Numbered from the stretch's first letter, positions 11,532-23,320 are shown. The stretch: DNA of 49,883 bases from Symbiodinium natans (GCA_905221605.1 CAJNDS010000933.1:1-49883), one strand, 5' to 3'. Numbers and translations are program-made. The notes: generated by a model from the letters alone, not told the origin.

Positions 11532-11534
<3 letters not shown>

Positions 11535-11581
<47 letters not shown>
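11535..11581. repeat. (CA)n microsatellite
   Basis: Uninterrupted CA dinucleotide tract of about 22 units upstream of the ART gene. Confidence 0.98.
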
Positions 11582-11583
<2 letters not shown>

Positions 11584-11589
11584 CACCGG

Positions 11590-12779
11590 TAGTGTTGTTG
11601 AGCACTTCTTGGGATAAGCCCTCACTTCCCTACTAAACCAACAAACACAGCTACATCAGGGTAGGGGGTGCTTCCAAGTTGGGGTTCCCTTGTGGGCAGC
11701 TGGTATGATCGGATTCGCTCAAGGGTCTGGGGCTTCAAGGCTTCCAGGGCTTCGGGGCTTGAGGGCCGCAGGGGCTCAGAAGGCCTGAAAGCATGGGGGC
11801 GAGCAGCTGGACGTACTCGGTGCAGGCAAGCAACTTCTCGCCCTGCGGAAGGGCAGCTGAACAATTTCCCAAGTAATTAGGCCCTCAAGCAGTGCTGCTA
11901 GAGAGGTTCACGACGGTTCACGGAAACCCAAAGTCCAAACCCCTAACAACCCGAACAACCGTTATATTCCTAACAACCCTAGCAACCCTAACAACCCTAA
12001 CAACCTTAACAACCCTAACAACCCTAACAACCCTAACAACCCTAACAACCCTAACAACCCTAACAACCCTAACAACCCTAACAACCCTAACCATGCGAAC
12101 TGAGACTTGTCGAAAGCTTGGGGGGGATTGGGCTTCGTGGCTCCAGCGATGAGCGAAACCCTGAATCCCACCCGCGGAGGGTGATGCGCCATCTTCGGCA
12201 TGGGCAGGAACTCCGGATTCCTGGGAGGGTTGAAAGTGTAAGGGTTTGATTGGGTTTGATGTGATTTAAGGATTAGACAGGGGCATACAGGGAGAAACAA
12301 AAATGTTAGGGGGGTTTTTGGCGGGTCTAGGGTTTGAGGTCTGCAGGCTTGCCGTAGGACAGGGGTCTTCGGGCTTTCTGGGGTTTAGCGCTCAGCTCGC
12401 GGGTGTGGGGTTGAGAGGCACTCTCTTGAAGCAGCCAACCATGACTGTTACCCAGCGATCTTGCACTCGCTGGACTCGACACCCCTTGACGACCCTGGGC
12501 CTTTACGGCTGAGCGGCGCGTAAACGTGCGGATCCAGACCGGCACGTATGCTCAGCACGGCTTTCAGCTTCAGCGCTTGACTTCCGACCTCAACTCCGAG
12601 ATGTTGGCAAGCGACTCCTCGTCTCAACCGACATGCAGTGATGGACGAACGTGCATCCTACAAGTACTGCGCTTTCACCAGTCGCCCCTGCTTCTGTAGC
12701 TACAAACCCTTCCTCCATCCGGGCCCAGCATCTGTGGAACTTACCTACGCCTTTTTGAACCGGGCCTGCTTCTAGAACT
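11590..12779. other. Intergenic stretch, no gene recognised
   Basis: Lies between the 5' end of the ART gene and the 3' end of the EF-hand gene. It holds the 9-bp repeat at 11942-12091. Open frames here are short and overlap on both strands. Confidence 0.4.
11942..12091 (+). repeat. 9-bp minisatellite CTAACAACC
   Basis: About 15 copies of CTAACAACC, the first ones degenerate. It resembles a telomere-type CCCTAA core with an added ACA and is distinct from the seven-base arrays elsewhere. Confidence 0.95.
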
Positions 12780-12985
12780 CTACGACTCCACGATGCGGTG
12801 AAATTGCTTGGCCAGTGTTGGCCAGGTGGCAGAGCTACTGGCAATGTTGTCGGCACTGGCCAGGATGTCCTGCACCAGAACATCTTTGTCTGTATGTGCC
12901 TGTGCGTGTGCGTGTGCGTGTGCGTGTGCGTGTGCGTGTGCGTGTGCGTGTGCGTGTGCCTGTGCCTGTGCCTGTGCGTGTGCGT

Positions 12986-13042
<57 letters not shown>

Positions 13043-14317
13043 CATGCGCGTGGGCGTGTGTGCGTGTGCATTTTTAACAGATAGATGGATAGATGGATAA
13101 TAATGGATATAGTTGTTGTGTGGTGTGTGTGTGTGTGAGAGTGTGTGTGGGTCGTTATGTGTTGTGTGTCGGGTGTCGTGCGTCGTGCGTCGTGTGTTGT
13201 GGCGTCCTGCGTTGTGTGTTGTGTTTGTGTCTTGTCTCTTGTCTCTTGTGTCTTGTGTGTTGTGTGTTGTGTGTTGTGGGTTGTGCGGTGTGTCTTGTGT
13301 CTTGTGTCTTGTGTCTTGTGTCTTGTGTCTTGTGTCTTGTGCGTTGTGTCTTGTGTCTTGTGTCTTGTGCGTTGTGTCTTGTGTCTTGTGCGTTGTGTCT
13401 TGCGTCTTGCGTCTTGTGTCTTGTGTGTTGCGTCTTGCGTCTTGCGTCTTGCGTCTTGCGTCTTGCGTCTTGCGTCTTGCGTCTTGCGTCTTGCGTCTTG
13501 CGTCTTGCGTCTTGCGTCTTGCTTGTGTCTTGCTTGTGTCTTGCGTCTTGCGTCTTGCGTCTTGCGTCTTGCGTCTTGTGTCTTGCGTCTTGCGTCTTGT
13601 GTCTTGTGTGTTGCGTCTTGCGTCTTGCGTCTTGCGTCTTGCGTCTTGCGTCTTGCGTCTTGCGTCTTGCGTCTTGCGTCTTGCGTCTTGCGTCTTGCGT
13701 CTTGCGTCTTGCGTCTTGCGTCTTGCGTCTTGCGTCTTGCGTCTTGCGTCTTGCGTCTTGCGTCTTTCGCCACTGCCCGGCTGGTCCTGAGCCAAGTACT
13801 TCCCTCCTCCGGCGAACCTTTGGCGGCACACGTGGGCTTGCAAAGTTGGAAGCCAAGCCCTCCCGCGGCCCGCAACCAGGGCCCGGACAACCAGAGGACG
13901 AACTCTACGAAGTCGATCTCGCCATTCCGGTTCGCATCGCAACCTGAGTGGTGACATCGCAAGTCTCGCAGTCAAACGGCCCCGAGCTGAAAGGCTGAAA
14001 GGGTAGCCAAGCAGCTTGCAAATAACTGCTGGAGCTCGGCATCTGAGATGCGTGGGCGCACCGACTTTACCACCTCAGCAGCGGCGTCCGAGTTGCGATC
14101 ACTGAGCCGGCGACTTCCTGCTCATGACACTCTTTCGGAGTCGCGGCAGGCAGCAGCATGTTTAGCTTTCTTGGATTTGTTGGCTTTGTTGGCTATGTCT
14201 GAGGGGAAGTATCCCCGAAATACACCTGCGAAGAAGCACCTGGCATCAACTCCATTCCTTGTGCCAGGTGACCCAACCAAGCTCCATCGCATCGATGACG
14301 CCAATATTGTTGGCATC
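12780..14317 (-). CDS. EF-hand calcium-binding protein, 5' end not found
   Basis: Calcium-sensor type protein. Phase-consistent exons: 14317-14278, 14225-14167, 14073-14019, 13943-13883 and a last exon about 12883-12780 ending in TAG. The first exon encodes a degenerate loop DANNIGVIDAME (Ile at position 5, Val at 7). The fourth encodes a canonical loop DANRNGEIDFVE followed by the helix FVLWLS; the third supplies the incoming helix SDAELQQLF. The second exon adds a Lys-rich linker (SDIANKANKSKK). The final exon ends with a helix (LAKQFHRIVES). Upstream exons, perhaps at 14540-14610, were not phased. The last intron is about 1 kb and consists mostly of repeats, in contrast to 50-110 nt introns before it. 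It could be centrin-like or part of a larger enzyme; no kinase motifs were seen. Confidence 0.7.
12891..13035 (+). repeat. (GTGTGC)n/(GT)n tract
   Basis: Hexamer GTGTGC array grading into pure GT, in the last intron of the EF-hand gene. Confidence 0.97.
13163..13766 (+). repeat. 7-bp minisatellite TCTTGCG/TCTTGTG
   Basis: Dozens of copies of a heptamer. The proximal part (13230-13430) is mostly TCTTGTG with GTGTTGT variants; the distal part (13430-13766) is nearly pure TCTTGCG, interrupted near 13522-13545 by a phase slip. It lies inside the EF-hand gene's last intron. A heptamer without stop codons leaves long frames open on both strands, so the long open frames here are not genes. Confidence 0.97.
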
Positions 14318-14642
14318 CTCAAAGGCAAGATGTTGAGCTTCGCCGGCATGCTTTCGATTCGTCATGGTTCTTTTCGTACGTCAGGGCTAAGGAAGTGCTA
14401 GACCAAAGTCTGGGGAGAAAGCAGAAGATGGACACCCGGATATGTAAACGATGCGCACACACACACACACACTCGCGCTCACGCTTACGCACACATGTGA
14501 TCCTTTCTGGTTGCTCGGCTGTGGTGAACATGTTGTCAAAGGAGCAGGAGGATCTAACAGCATGAACTTCCATCGGCCCTACTGTCAGGATGCCAGGAAT
14601 GGCAAAGGCCACTGCCAGGTACAGTCTGCGTTATGTCCCAAT

Positions 14643-15020
14643 AGAACAACAGAACAATATAACAACAGAACAACATAATAACCACATAACAACATAACAC
14701 ACACGATGCATCAACAATATAGCAGCATAACAACATAACATCATAATAACATAACTATATAACTTAATATCACACTATATCGGTATAGAATAATTGTATA
14801 ACAATGGCATGACAACACTATAAAACAATATAACAATAAAATGACAACCATGCAACGACAATATAACAACAATATAACAACCAGATCACAGCCATGTAAC
14901 GACCATATAACAACAATAGAAAGCAATATGAACAACAGCACAGTAACCATGTAACAAACATAAAAACACAGCAATAAATAACAATAAAGACACTAGAACC
15001 AGAACAGTATAACAACAATC
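14643..15020 (+). repeat. AT-rich low-complexity tract (ATAACA-type)
   Basis: About 380 nt of irregular ATAACA, AACAAC and ATATAAC motifs, much lower in GC than its surroundings. No coding potential seen. Confidence 0.9.
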
Positions 15021-15412
15021 TAGTTTAATACTCCAGCGTTCGTTGGTCCATGTTTCGGTCGGGGGGAGGGGTATGCCACAGGCCAGGGCGCATAGTGGCT
15101 GAAGATCACAAAGGCCGGCTGAAGGAAGCAGGAGCGCATCCTCGGTGGGTCGCATCACGCCACGAAGGCTGCTTCCAGCACTCGATGGCCACACCCAGCC
15201 GAGCTGCAACAGCGACCGGATGCTGTGGTCCCTGGCCACCTCTGCACCGCATGACAACTTTGGACTCAAGATCATGTTCACGGCTCCTCGGCATCTCTTT
15301 ACCTCGTCTTCTCTGGCCAAAGTCTAGTAGGATTCGAAAAGGCAAGCTGGAAACATGCTGCGGCTTGACAGGCAAACGACGCCAGGTCAGCAACGTAAAT
15401 CACACCCCGACT

Positions 15413-16790
15413 TCATGACTGCTCAACGATGGTAGCAGCTACATTATGTGTTGCCAGTCCCAAGCGCCAATGGTATTTCCCAAAGCCATCGCTTAAGAGA
15501 GTCCCCTTGTCTCTCCCCCAAACATGCCCTGCAAAAGAGCTTCCATGAGATGCCTCTAAGGGGGTCTTGCCATCTCCAGCGAAGCTGGTCGCATCGGCGC
15601 TGAGCTTCAGCAAATGCTCCACCATTTGAGGATTCCCAGCTCCTCGGCATCGGCAAGAAATAATGCACCCGCATACGGTGCCTGTGCCTTCGTCTCGGCG
15701 GCAGCAGCAGCAGCAGCAGCAGCAATGCAATCCAGGGACCACTGTCGCGTCTAGAGTCTAGACACTGCGCCCTCTCGCCCCACACTCCCAAGCAAGCCCA
15801 GTGGCTCGAGGCGTAATGAAGCGCCGACCATCGGCCCTCCACTTCCTGGGCTGTGAGATCCGAGCTGGCACGCTCCGTTCAGGTCTGAATCAGCCAAACC
15901 GCCCTAATGCACCCGAACACAGTTATGAGGTGGGATATAGCGGGATCGTCTGATTAAGCTAACCCCGAACTTTCGAAAGGGCGGGCAGGGTGCACAGTTC
16001 ACAAGACCCGGCCGGCTCTGGAGCATCTGTGTCACCTGCGCGCGGTGTCTGGTGAACAGATGCCTTTTGCTGGAGCAATTCTGCCACTCGAAAGGCCTGC
16101 TCCCACTGGTGGTCTTTGCACAAGTCCAAGAACTTTGTGCCTGTAAGGCAGGGGTGCAGTTGTCTAAGACCATTTCATTGCATCATATTGCATCTACGAG
16201 TAGAACGGCCAAAGCCTGCTCAGGTCTGTGACTGTGGTGGCGCTGCTGCCAGGTGCTTGCTGAGGCGAGCGCCCAGCTCCAGACTTCTGGGGCTCTCCCT
16301 CATGCCATTCTCGCGATCGCGCTGGACCTGGTGTCTGAAGGATCCCCGACTTCTTGTTTGATGTTTGATCCGGGATCGGGGGGGCCTTGCGCCGGTGGCA
16401 CTTGTCGCAGATGTCGGTCTTGCACTTCTGGCAAAACCAGCGCCAGAGGCCGCAATTCACCCTCCTCTGCGGACAGCGCGCTCTTCGGCAGTCCCTGATT
16501 CCCCCTTGAACAAGCACAGAGCGATGCAACGCAAAGCGATGCGATGCAAAGCGATGCAAAGAGTGCCTTCCATGTCGCTCCCCAGAGCCTACATACAAGT
16601 AGCTCTCTCCGGCCCGTCCTTGAGCCACACTTGTTGTCGCAGGCCCAGCCGCTGACGTAAATGCCTCCCATGTAGTCGCTCCACCTTTCACGTCGGCTGC
16701 ATGACATGGTGCGCAGAGTCAAGGAAGGGATCAGGACAGTGCGACCGAGACGCTCCATCTCATCACCGCAAACCGGGCAGTTCGGCAAAC
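15413..16790 (-). CDS. Zinc-finger and ankyrin-repeat protein, exons partly resolved
   Basis: Likely a protein-interaction scaffold. In transcript order: an exon from 16790 with LPNCPVCGDEME, a piece with YVSGWACDNKCG (about 16680-16630), an exon with CGLWRWFCQKCKTDICDKCH (about 16470-16400), a helical piece (FLDLCKDHQWEQAF then VAELLQQKASVHQ, about 16140-16060), then ankyrin pieces WSALHYAS (about 15835-15811) and VEHLLKLSADATS followed by DGKTPLEAS (about 15630-15545). The paired C-x2-C motifs and the W-x-C-x2-C pattern suggest two zinc sites. The ankyrin pieces match the TPLHxA and LLxxGAD consensus. The possible last exon ends with TAG/TGA near 15413. Whether the zinc and ankyrin parts belong to one transcript is inferred from order and strand only. 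Confidence 0.55.
15695..15723 (+). repeat. (CAG)n trinucleotide run
   Basis: Nine or so CAG units (minus strand CTG) in what is probably an intron of the ankyrin gene. Confidence 0.9.
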
Positions 16791-18033
16791 CTTAGACATC
16801 AGGAGCGCCTTCCTACGGCCTGGGACATGTAGAGACTTAGATTCGGCTGCTTCAGTGCGCAGAATCACAGAGGGGAGAGAGGGTGGGGGGGGATTCGCGC
16901 GTCTCCACCGGGCGGCTCTGAAAGCTGCGCGCCGACTCCGGGCGCTGCAGGCAGTCGGTGCAAGCATCCCAGCGGCCTCACCAGTGGATCACATGGAGAG
17001 GCCGGATCTGCTTAGGCTCTATGCAAGGCGTGGCACCTACAGCAGCATTGAGAGGTTGTGCGTGCGTGAGAACCTGTTATGGAACCAGGGCTTGGGCTTC
17101 CCAACCGCCCACCCTTGGTAACGCGTACATGTAGCCCTTCCAGTCTGCAGGCAAGGCGCAAATCGAGCAACTGTGGAGGCAGCTCCCTGAAATCCACGAG
17201 GCAGAGGGAAGAAACTTCTAACCGAAGAAGCAAGGGATGGGAGCTTGCTGCAGGGTCGCAGTATTGTGTTGCATGCCACCGGTGGTTTTGTTGGGCCAGA
17301 ATGGGCCGTCACTGATTGTCCGGACAAAACGCAAGCTCATAGCATTCAAAAGCGCTGACCAAACGTCACGAACATCTCGGATTGTCGGCCACCATGCTGA
17401 TGAGTTTTCTTCACAACCCAACAACCTCCCTCATCATCGTGTTCCTTCCCGATAGCTGAATCGTTGGTCTTAGTTGCCGGAGACCATCATCCACCCTCCT
17501 GGACCTTTCGAAACTGTGCAGGAGATGCCGAGCCGCCCGAGGGCAGCACCCGACCGCAGAGGCTGCAGGAGACACCCAGGTAAGGCAAACCTGACACAGG
17601 GAAGAGAAAGGGGGCGATACTTCGGATGGCTTAGGGATTGCTCGTGGTTGGCAGGGCTTGGTCGGATGGGGTTTTCGGTGTCGATGGCCAATAGAAGACG
17701 AGAGACCCAAGGTGCGGAGCTCATGGCCCTTTCGGCAGCGGTACCATTTGCCTAAGTGCCAAGCAAGTTCGGGTGGTCTCCTATTCACAGAAAGAGAAAG
17801 GACCTCTAGTTAGGGTCCTAGACAGCTGCAACCACGGCGCTGTCGATCAGTGCCCTCCTCCGGTGCTCCTGCTCTGCGCATGCAAGCGCATGCAATGTTG
17901 CAAGCCTTCCTTTGGACAGTCTTGGTCCAACGCCCGAATCGCCAGCAACAGCCTGAACATCCGCGTGTCGTTGCCCAACAGGGAACTACGGAACGACGTG
18001 ACCGACATAATTATGAGAAAGCATTTGACGGCT
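16791..18033 (-). other. Possible further exons, not assigned
   Basis: The minus strand has coding-like pieces after AG acceptors, such as LPPQLLDLRLACRLEGLHV near 17200-17140 and GRLGISCTVSKGPGGW near 17540-17490. They may be 5' exons of the zinc-finger/ankyrin gene. No family recognised. A C-run at 18046-18057 follows. Confidence 0.3.
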
Positions 18034-18860
18034 CTAACATATTCCCCCCCCCCCCCGGTTCATACATTCTTCATGAGTAGGATGGAGAAATTTCTTGTGT
18101 AGGTGCTTTAGTCGTCCTAAGAAAGTCAGGGGTTTACCAATGAGGTGGTTGCGGACATACATCATTCTTTGGTTTGCGCTTCCTCCTGACCATGCCACTT
18201 GAATGCCCTGGACGTCCCAGCAGCCGCAACTCTCCACAAGATCTCGATCGAGAAACGTTACGGTAGGGGCTAGAATGGGGGCGAAGTGGGGGTACGGCAA
18301 ACTCAATCCTACGCTCTACGAGCACCACCCTGAGCTTCTTCCCCTTCTAAGGCCGAAAGATCCATCAACTCCACTCGGTCCTCGGAGTTGTATGTGCGAT
18401 ACCTCGGCGTGGCTCCAAAGGGCGCCGGTTCTTTGGAAGTGTCAGAATTCAAATCGACTGCTTTTCTACACATCATGAGGTGTGGTAATGGGCATGTGCA
18501 TTCACTGGGGTTGCCACCGCAAGCTGACCGCAAGTCTTCTCACATCTGTTCACAAGACTCCGGGCATCGCTGGGGCCCCAGCGAGAGCATTCCACATGCA
18601 GGTGCCAGCAGGAGATTGGTCAGAGGCACCCGTATGGAGTCCTTGCCATCCCTTCTCTTGCATGGGCAAAAGAGGGCCCTCCAAACAGGATCGGTTGATT
18701 GTTTTGCAACTGCTGTTTGGCCGTGGCCGCGCGATGTGCAACAGTGTCTTGCCAGTCTCGCTGTTCTGGAGCAACAGCCTGCTGTATACCCTAGCACAGA
18801 TGAGCAATGTGTCCTTCGCAACGGGCGTGCTTCGCCCTTAAGTCTTAAGTCGGCTGAGTG
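18034..18860 (-). CDS. Possible ankyrin-type coding pieces
   Basis: A minus-strand piece at about 18840-18740 reads SRLLLQNSETGKTLLHIA, which fits the end of one ankyrin repeat and the start of the next. A second piece at 18470-18310 is acidic and open (APFGATPRYRTYNSEDRVEL), and a third at 18280-18150 continues with coding-like composition. Junctions could not be phased, so it may be the 5' part of the ankyrin gene at 15413-16790 or a separate gene. Confidence 0.35.
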
Positions 18861-18875
18861 GTGCTGAGGTAGCAA

Positions 18876-21105
18876 ATCGTGGCTCTACAGCGGCTACGGA
18901 TCAGACGTCTTTGGATCCGACTATGGCTGCGCACAGATACGGCAAACAAGACAATCCGACTTTATATGAAGGTTCTACCAGTTGGAACGTCAAGCATATG
19001 GTGAACTCAGAACGGGTCATAGCTCGATAGGATCCATGCACCCTTGTTGCATCTAGTGGTACATGAAGAACCTACATACAGAGAGAGAGAGAGATAGAGA
19101 GAAAAAAACAAACAATAAAAAACAAAAATAATAAATAAACTTCGACCCCAGAGAGGACCTGGCTACTAGCACTCTGGGGTCCAGTGCCCAGGTCGTATCC
19201 ATACAGGCATCTGCATGGACGTGACTGGGCAGCTCAGGGCTTGGCGCCATCGCCCAAGGAGCCAAACTTCCGCTCCGCTTCCTGCGCATCTCAGAGCTTT
19301 GGGACCCAAGGCAATCCCCCCAAGAAGTTGCCAAGAAACCTGCCTTCAACAGAAGCCTCCCAGCCGGAGGCCAAAAAACCCTAGGCTTCGGCGCACCCTG
19401 GGCCCTAGACCCCAGACGTCTCATGGAGCTTGAAACTTGGGATGTTCCCCCTTAGCAGACTTTTATAGGGATCATGGTACCCCTTTCGAGCGGCCGCTCC
19501 TGCGGCCCAAGTGGCCGACTCGGAGTCAAGAGAGTTGGCCGCGCTGCCCAAGCCCCCGGGCCCCCAACTGTCGGCCCAAACTCCAGATTTGTTTACAGTT
19601 GCAGTTAATGTTAATTTAGTAATATTATTATTAAATATTATAATTTAACTTAGCAATATTATTATTAAATATACTAAGCTAGGCAAGTACTCCGCGAAGC
19701 CCGGGGCTCCAGCAGCTCCGTTGCGTCTAGGACAATCAGGTGAGGAACTGGTAGTGTGCTATCAGCAACATTGCCAGGACCTCGCACCTGACTGGCTCAA
19801 ATCCGCTGGATTGTGCACCCTGTTCGAATTTGCAATTCTCAGGCACCCAAGCTAGTGCCGAAACCTTTCCTTTGCCGGGGCGTCCGTGCCCCTTGCAAAG
19901 TCTCATCGGAACTCGAAACACACTGAACCAACGTGGGCTGAAACCTGCTCAGAACCCAACACACTGAAACCCAGCAGCAAAAAGTGCAAAAAGTGCAAAA
20001 ATCCCGATCAGCAAGGACTGGCCCACAGCGGGTCGCGAATTCTCTCACGGCCGGCGCAGCCCACGCGACTGACACATGGGCATTTGGGCACTTCGACGCC
20101 GTGGCCGGTCGGCCTTGCGGTGGCAAACTGCTCTGAACTTTCAAGCGCCGCCGCTGAGGGTTCACGAGGACTCCTAGACCTCCTACACGAAACCTACCAA
20201 AAGCGAAAGCTTCAAGATTCGAAAGACCTACTTTTGAACAACCCCTGTGTCTGGTACATCCCGGCATGGCATTCCAACAGCCGGCCTCTTAGCGTCGCGT
20301 CCGCTTCTTCGTAGACGTCTTGGCAGGCCTGCGAAGCTGCGAAGCTACGGGTGACTCAGTGGTACCGGCATGCCTTTCACTCCAAGGATCAGCAGCGACC
20401 GACTCCCGGAGTGAAGAAGCTAAAGTGGCTAAGCTGGGAGTTTCCAATGCCGAGACCCCTTATAGCCCCCCAAAAACAACTCCAAACCTTGAAAACGCGC
20501 CTGGAGGTGGGACTGGCGACCTCCTGCAGGCCATTTGACAGACCAGAGAGAAACAATTGCATGCGATCTGCTCAGTCCCGCACACACTGTAAGGCTTGCC
20601 AAACATTGTCTGACTCAGACAACCAGTCCATCGCAATGCATCACATGCAGGCAGAAAGAGAGAGTCTGAGTTTGTTGGCTCGGTTCCATCGACAAGAGAG
20701 CCTGCAGTCTGCGGGCTGTCGTCTATGCCAGCTTCCGAGGCGTCAGTGACCCCTCCGAAGCTGTTTGTTAGCGGAACAAACCTCATTGGTGCCTTGTGCA
20801 CACGAGGATGAATCAGGATGAACAAAACCCGAGCTGGCGTGATAAATTCGACTTCCAGCACTTTGCATGCACACACTGAGCTTGCACAGGAATTGCCTCT
20901 TGTGGCTCTCTTGCGTAGCTCAGCGTCACACTACTTCTGAATTCTCGGAACTTAACAATTCGCATGCCACTGGGACTGGCTTTACAATCGAATTAAACTG
21001 GTTGCACCATCCTTCGCAGACCCCACTTGGCGTGCATTTCTATGCAGCGTGCGGCCGAACGCCAGTTTGGCGGAGGGCGCGGCAACGCAAGCTCGCACAA
21101 GCGGG
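18876..21105. other. No gene recognised; GA tract, AT island and open pieces
   Basis: Holds a short GA tract (19079-19103) and the AT island at 19612-19678. Plus-strand pieces at 20150-20250 (LLDLLHETYQKRKLQ) and 20350-20530 have coding-like composition but no recognised family; the minus strand is also partly open. Confidence 0.3.
19612..19678. repeat. AT-only island with a 34-nt direct repeat
   Basis: Two near-identical copies of a segment containing AATATTATTATTAAATAT, starting at about 19618 and 19652, in otherwise GC-rich DNA. Confidence 0.9.
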
Positions 21106-22528
21106 TCAATAGGATGGGCACAGTCGCCACCCAGTACTTACTACGCTGTGGTCTGCCACCCAGTGGATAGATGCATCTGGTGTAACCCCATCAGGCCCTT
21201 CCTCACCGGAGAAAGCCTTGCAGTTGAAGGACAGAAAGTCAAAGGATGCCTCCGTGGAAAAGTTCTCCACTTGGATGGGCACGGCATCGCTAACGTTCAC
21301 CGCGATGTAACATGAATCTTGAGAGGGATACGGGTTCGGAAAACCAGGGCTCATGATGCAGTCGAACTCGTCAATAGTGCACTTCCCTCGGACGACCGAC
21401 CACATTGCACCCTTGAAGTCGATGCCCGAGATGTCCTCCGGCTCCTGCAAGGCAGGCTTTGAAGCAGCTTTGAAGCATGCAGGCAGAGCAAATGATCTAC
21501 AGCTTCCAGGCATGTCATGTCAGGGGTCCTTCATGATCCTTCCCCATCGTGCAGCCTACGGGGGCCTACGGCTCCCCAGAAAGACTAGAGAGCCCATGAG
21601 ACGTGCTTTGTCGGAGGTCCTCCTTGTCCTGCGCGGAAACCTTGCGCACCTTGTCGTCCATCACGTCCTTCACCCAGGCCAGGACACTCTGGACGCGCGC
21701 GTAGATGCCTGGGAAGCCAGGGACTGCACAGCCCTGGCCCCATGAGGTGACGCCGCGGAGCACGAAGTGACCGTCCTCCTCGCAGACTAAAGGCCCACCG
21801 CTGTCCCCCTGGCAGGTGTCGGTGATGCCCTTGCTGGAGTTTCCCGAGGCGCAGAGCATGGAGCCTGTGATGGTATGCTTCTGCTTGGTGTAGTTCACCT
21901 CGCAGTCGTCCATGTTCAGCAAAGAAACCGAAGCTTCTTGCAATACTTCGGGGGTGGAACCCCTGGAGGCCAGGGTGCCCCAACCCGTGATGTGGCACTT
22001 AGTGTCCACCTTCTCAGGGGTATTTGGAAGACACGCGACGCCGATGCACTCGTTCATCGGCATGGGCTTGTCGAGCTTGAGCAGCGCGAAGTCGTAGTCA
22101 TGCTGCACGTTTTCGTTGTACAAAGGATGAACATAGATTTTGGAGACGTGGCGCTCGACAAGGCCGTTGGCCTTGGAAGAGTCCCTCTGCTTGCTGCCCG
22201 CGCCAACTCTGAGGTTGCGTACACCACAGCGATGGCGCACGTGCGCCACGCAGTGCGCAGCCGTGAGGACCCAATCTGGAGCAATCAGGGTGCCGCCACA
22301 AAACTGGCCTGCGATGGACGAGCTGAGACTCACCTGCCACCTCCACACACACTGCTCGGAATCCGCCCCATGCACGATTCGCTTTGATTGCCTTGTTGGC
22401 TTCGTCTCTGTGGCCGCCGCACCTGGCAACCCACACTGCTTCCAGTCTGGCTCGGGCTGTGCCGCCTTTCGGAGGCTGGGCGCGGCCAGAGCTGGCAACA
22501 CGAGACAAAGCCACCGTGCGAAGAACAT
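21106..22528 (-). CDS. Secreted trypsin-like serine protease with C-terminal CUB domain
   Basis: S1A endopeptidase predicted to cut after Arg/Lys, secreted or on the cell surface. The start ATG at 22528 opens a signal peptide (MFFARWLCLVLPALAA). The zymogen cleavage site is KR|IVHG. The catalytic triad is visible: His in TAAHC, Asp in YDFALLKL, Ser in GDSGGP. Asp six residues before the Ser (DTCQGDS), with Gly in TSWGQG and FPGIYARV, gives a trypsin pocket. The protease domain is one uninterrupted exon of over 850 nt. After an intron (acceptor CAG|G at about 21450) comes a CUB domain: GKCTIDEFDC, SPGFPNPYP, FSTEASFDFLSF and GWRLC, ending in TGA at 21106. The exact donor is not fixed (several AAG|GT sites between 21640 and 21670). 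Protease-CUB pairings are familiar in animal enzymes, usually with CUB first. Confidence 0.9.
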
Positions 22529-23320
22529 GGCGACACTCAGCAAGAGGGAGCTAGCAGCTAGCACACTCCAGCCTCTGCTGACAAGCCACAAGGGGCTCCA
22601 AGAGAACAACACATGAGATCTGCTGAAATGATGCGCTTCAGCCACCTGGACCCGGACATGACGCGTCGTGACGAAGGACAGTCCTGGGTCTCCGAGGCGA
22701 CCGCGTTCTCCGAGACCTGCCATTCTCTCTGGGGCAAGGGGCCAAGGATGGAGCCGTGAACATGTGAACTGCAGAATTCTGCAACTTCTTTGGCTGCCTC
22801 TATGCTTACCCCCTCGCCCCATCGGCTGCAAGATGTGTCCTGTATCCCTGGCTTGGAGCTGTGGAGCTGTTTGCTCTCATTTTGTTGTGATGCCTGCTCC
22901 TGCAGATCCTGATTTCCTGGCCTGCAGGGAGGAGATGCGACTGTGACACTTTCCCGAAGTGCCCCTCAATAAGACTTGCCCCGTAGATTCTCCAGACCAG
23001 TAGTAGATGCTGCGAGGTTGGTCAACGGAGAGGGCACCGAAGCCGCGTGTCGAAACCGTGCAATGCATGTCATGAACGTACACGCTCACATGGGCAGTCA
23101 ATGATTCTGACGGACTTGCTTGTGTTGATTATGCGGGTTTCGGGGGCTTTCTTTAAGCATGAAAAAATTTAGTTTATAGGCGTTTCCTGTATGGATTCTC
23201 TAAAGTGGGTCGAGCGCGCCTTACATAGCTACATGAGAGTGCTGCTCATGGAGAACTTGCACCAGGCTGACAACATGTTCACCATGCTCCCCTGACACTC
23301 GCCGTGAAAAGTCAAAGTTT
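22529..23320. other. 5' flank of the protease gene, no gene recognised
   Basis: The protease frame stays open upstream to 22831, but the signal peptide makes 22528 the better start. Nothing else could be supported before the tandem array. Confidence 0.4.

Noticed and set aside
12590-13975. Minus-strand frames of 461 and 375 codons and plus-strand frames of 225-284 codons
   Set aside because: They are created by the stop-free heptamer and GT repeats. Real EF-hand exons at 13943-13883 and about 12883-12780 lie at their ends, and the repeat is intronic.
14554-15018. Val/Leu/Tyr-rich minus-strand frames resembling membrane proteins
   Set aside because: They come from the AT-rich ATAACA tract; composition is repeat-driven.
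22529-22831. 101 extra N-terminal codons for the protease
   Set aside because: A clean signal peptide starts at the ATG at 22528; the upstream frame is low-quality and begins without a good start.
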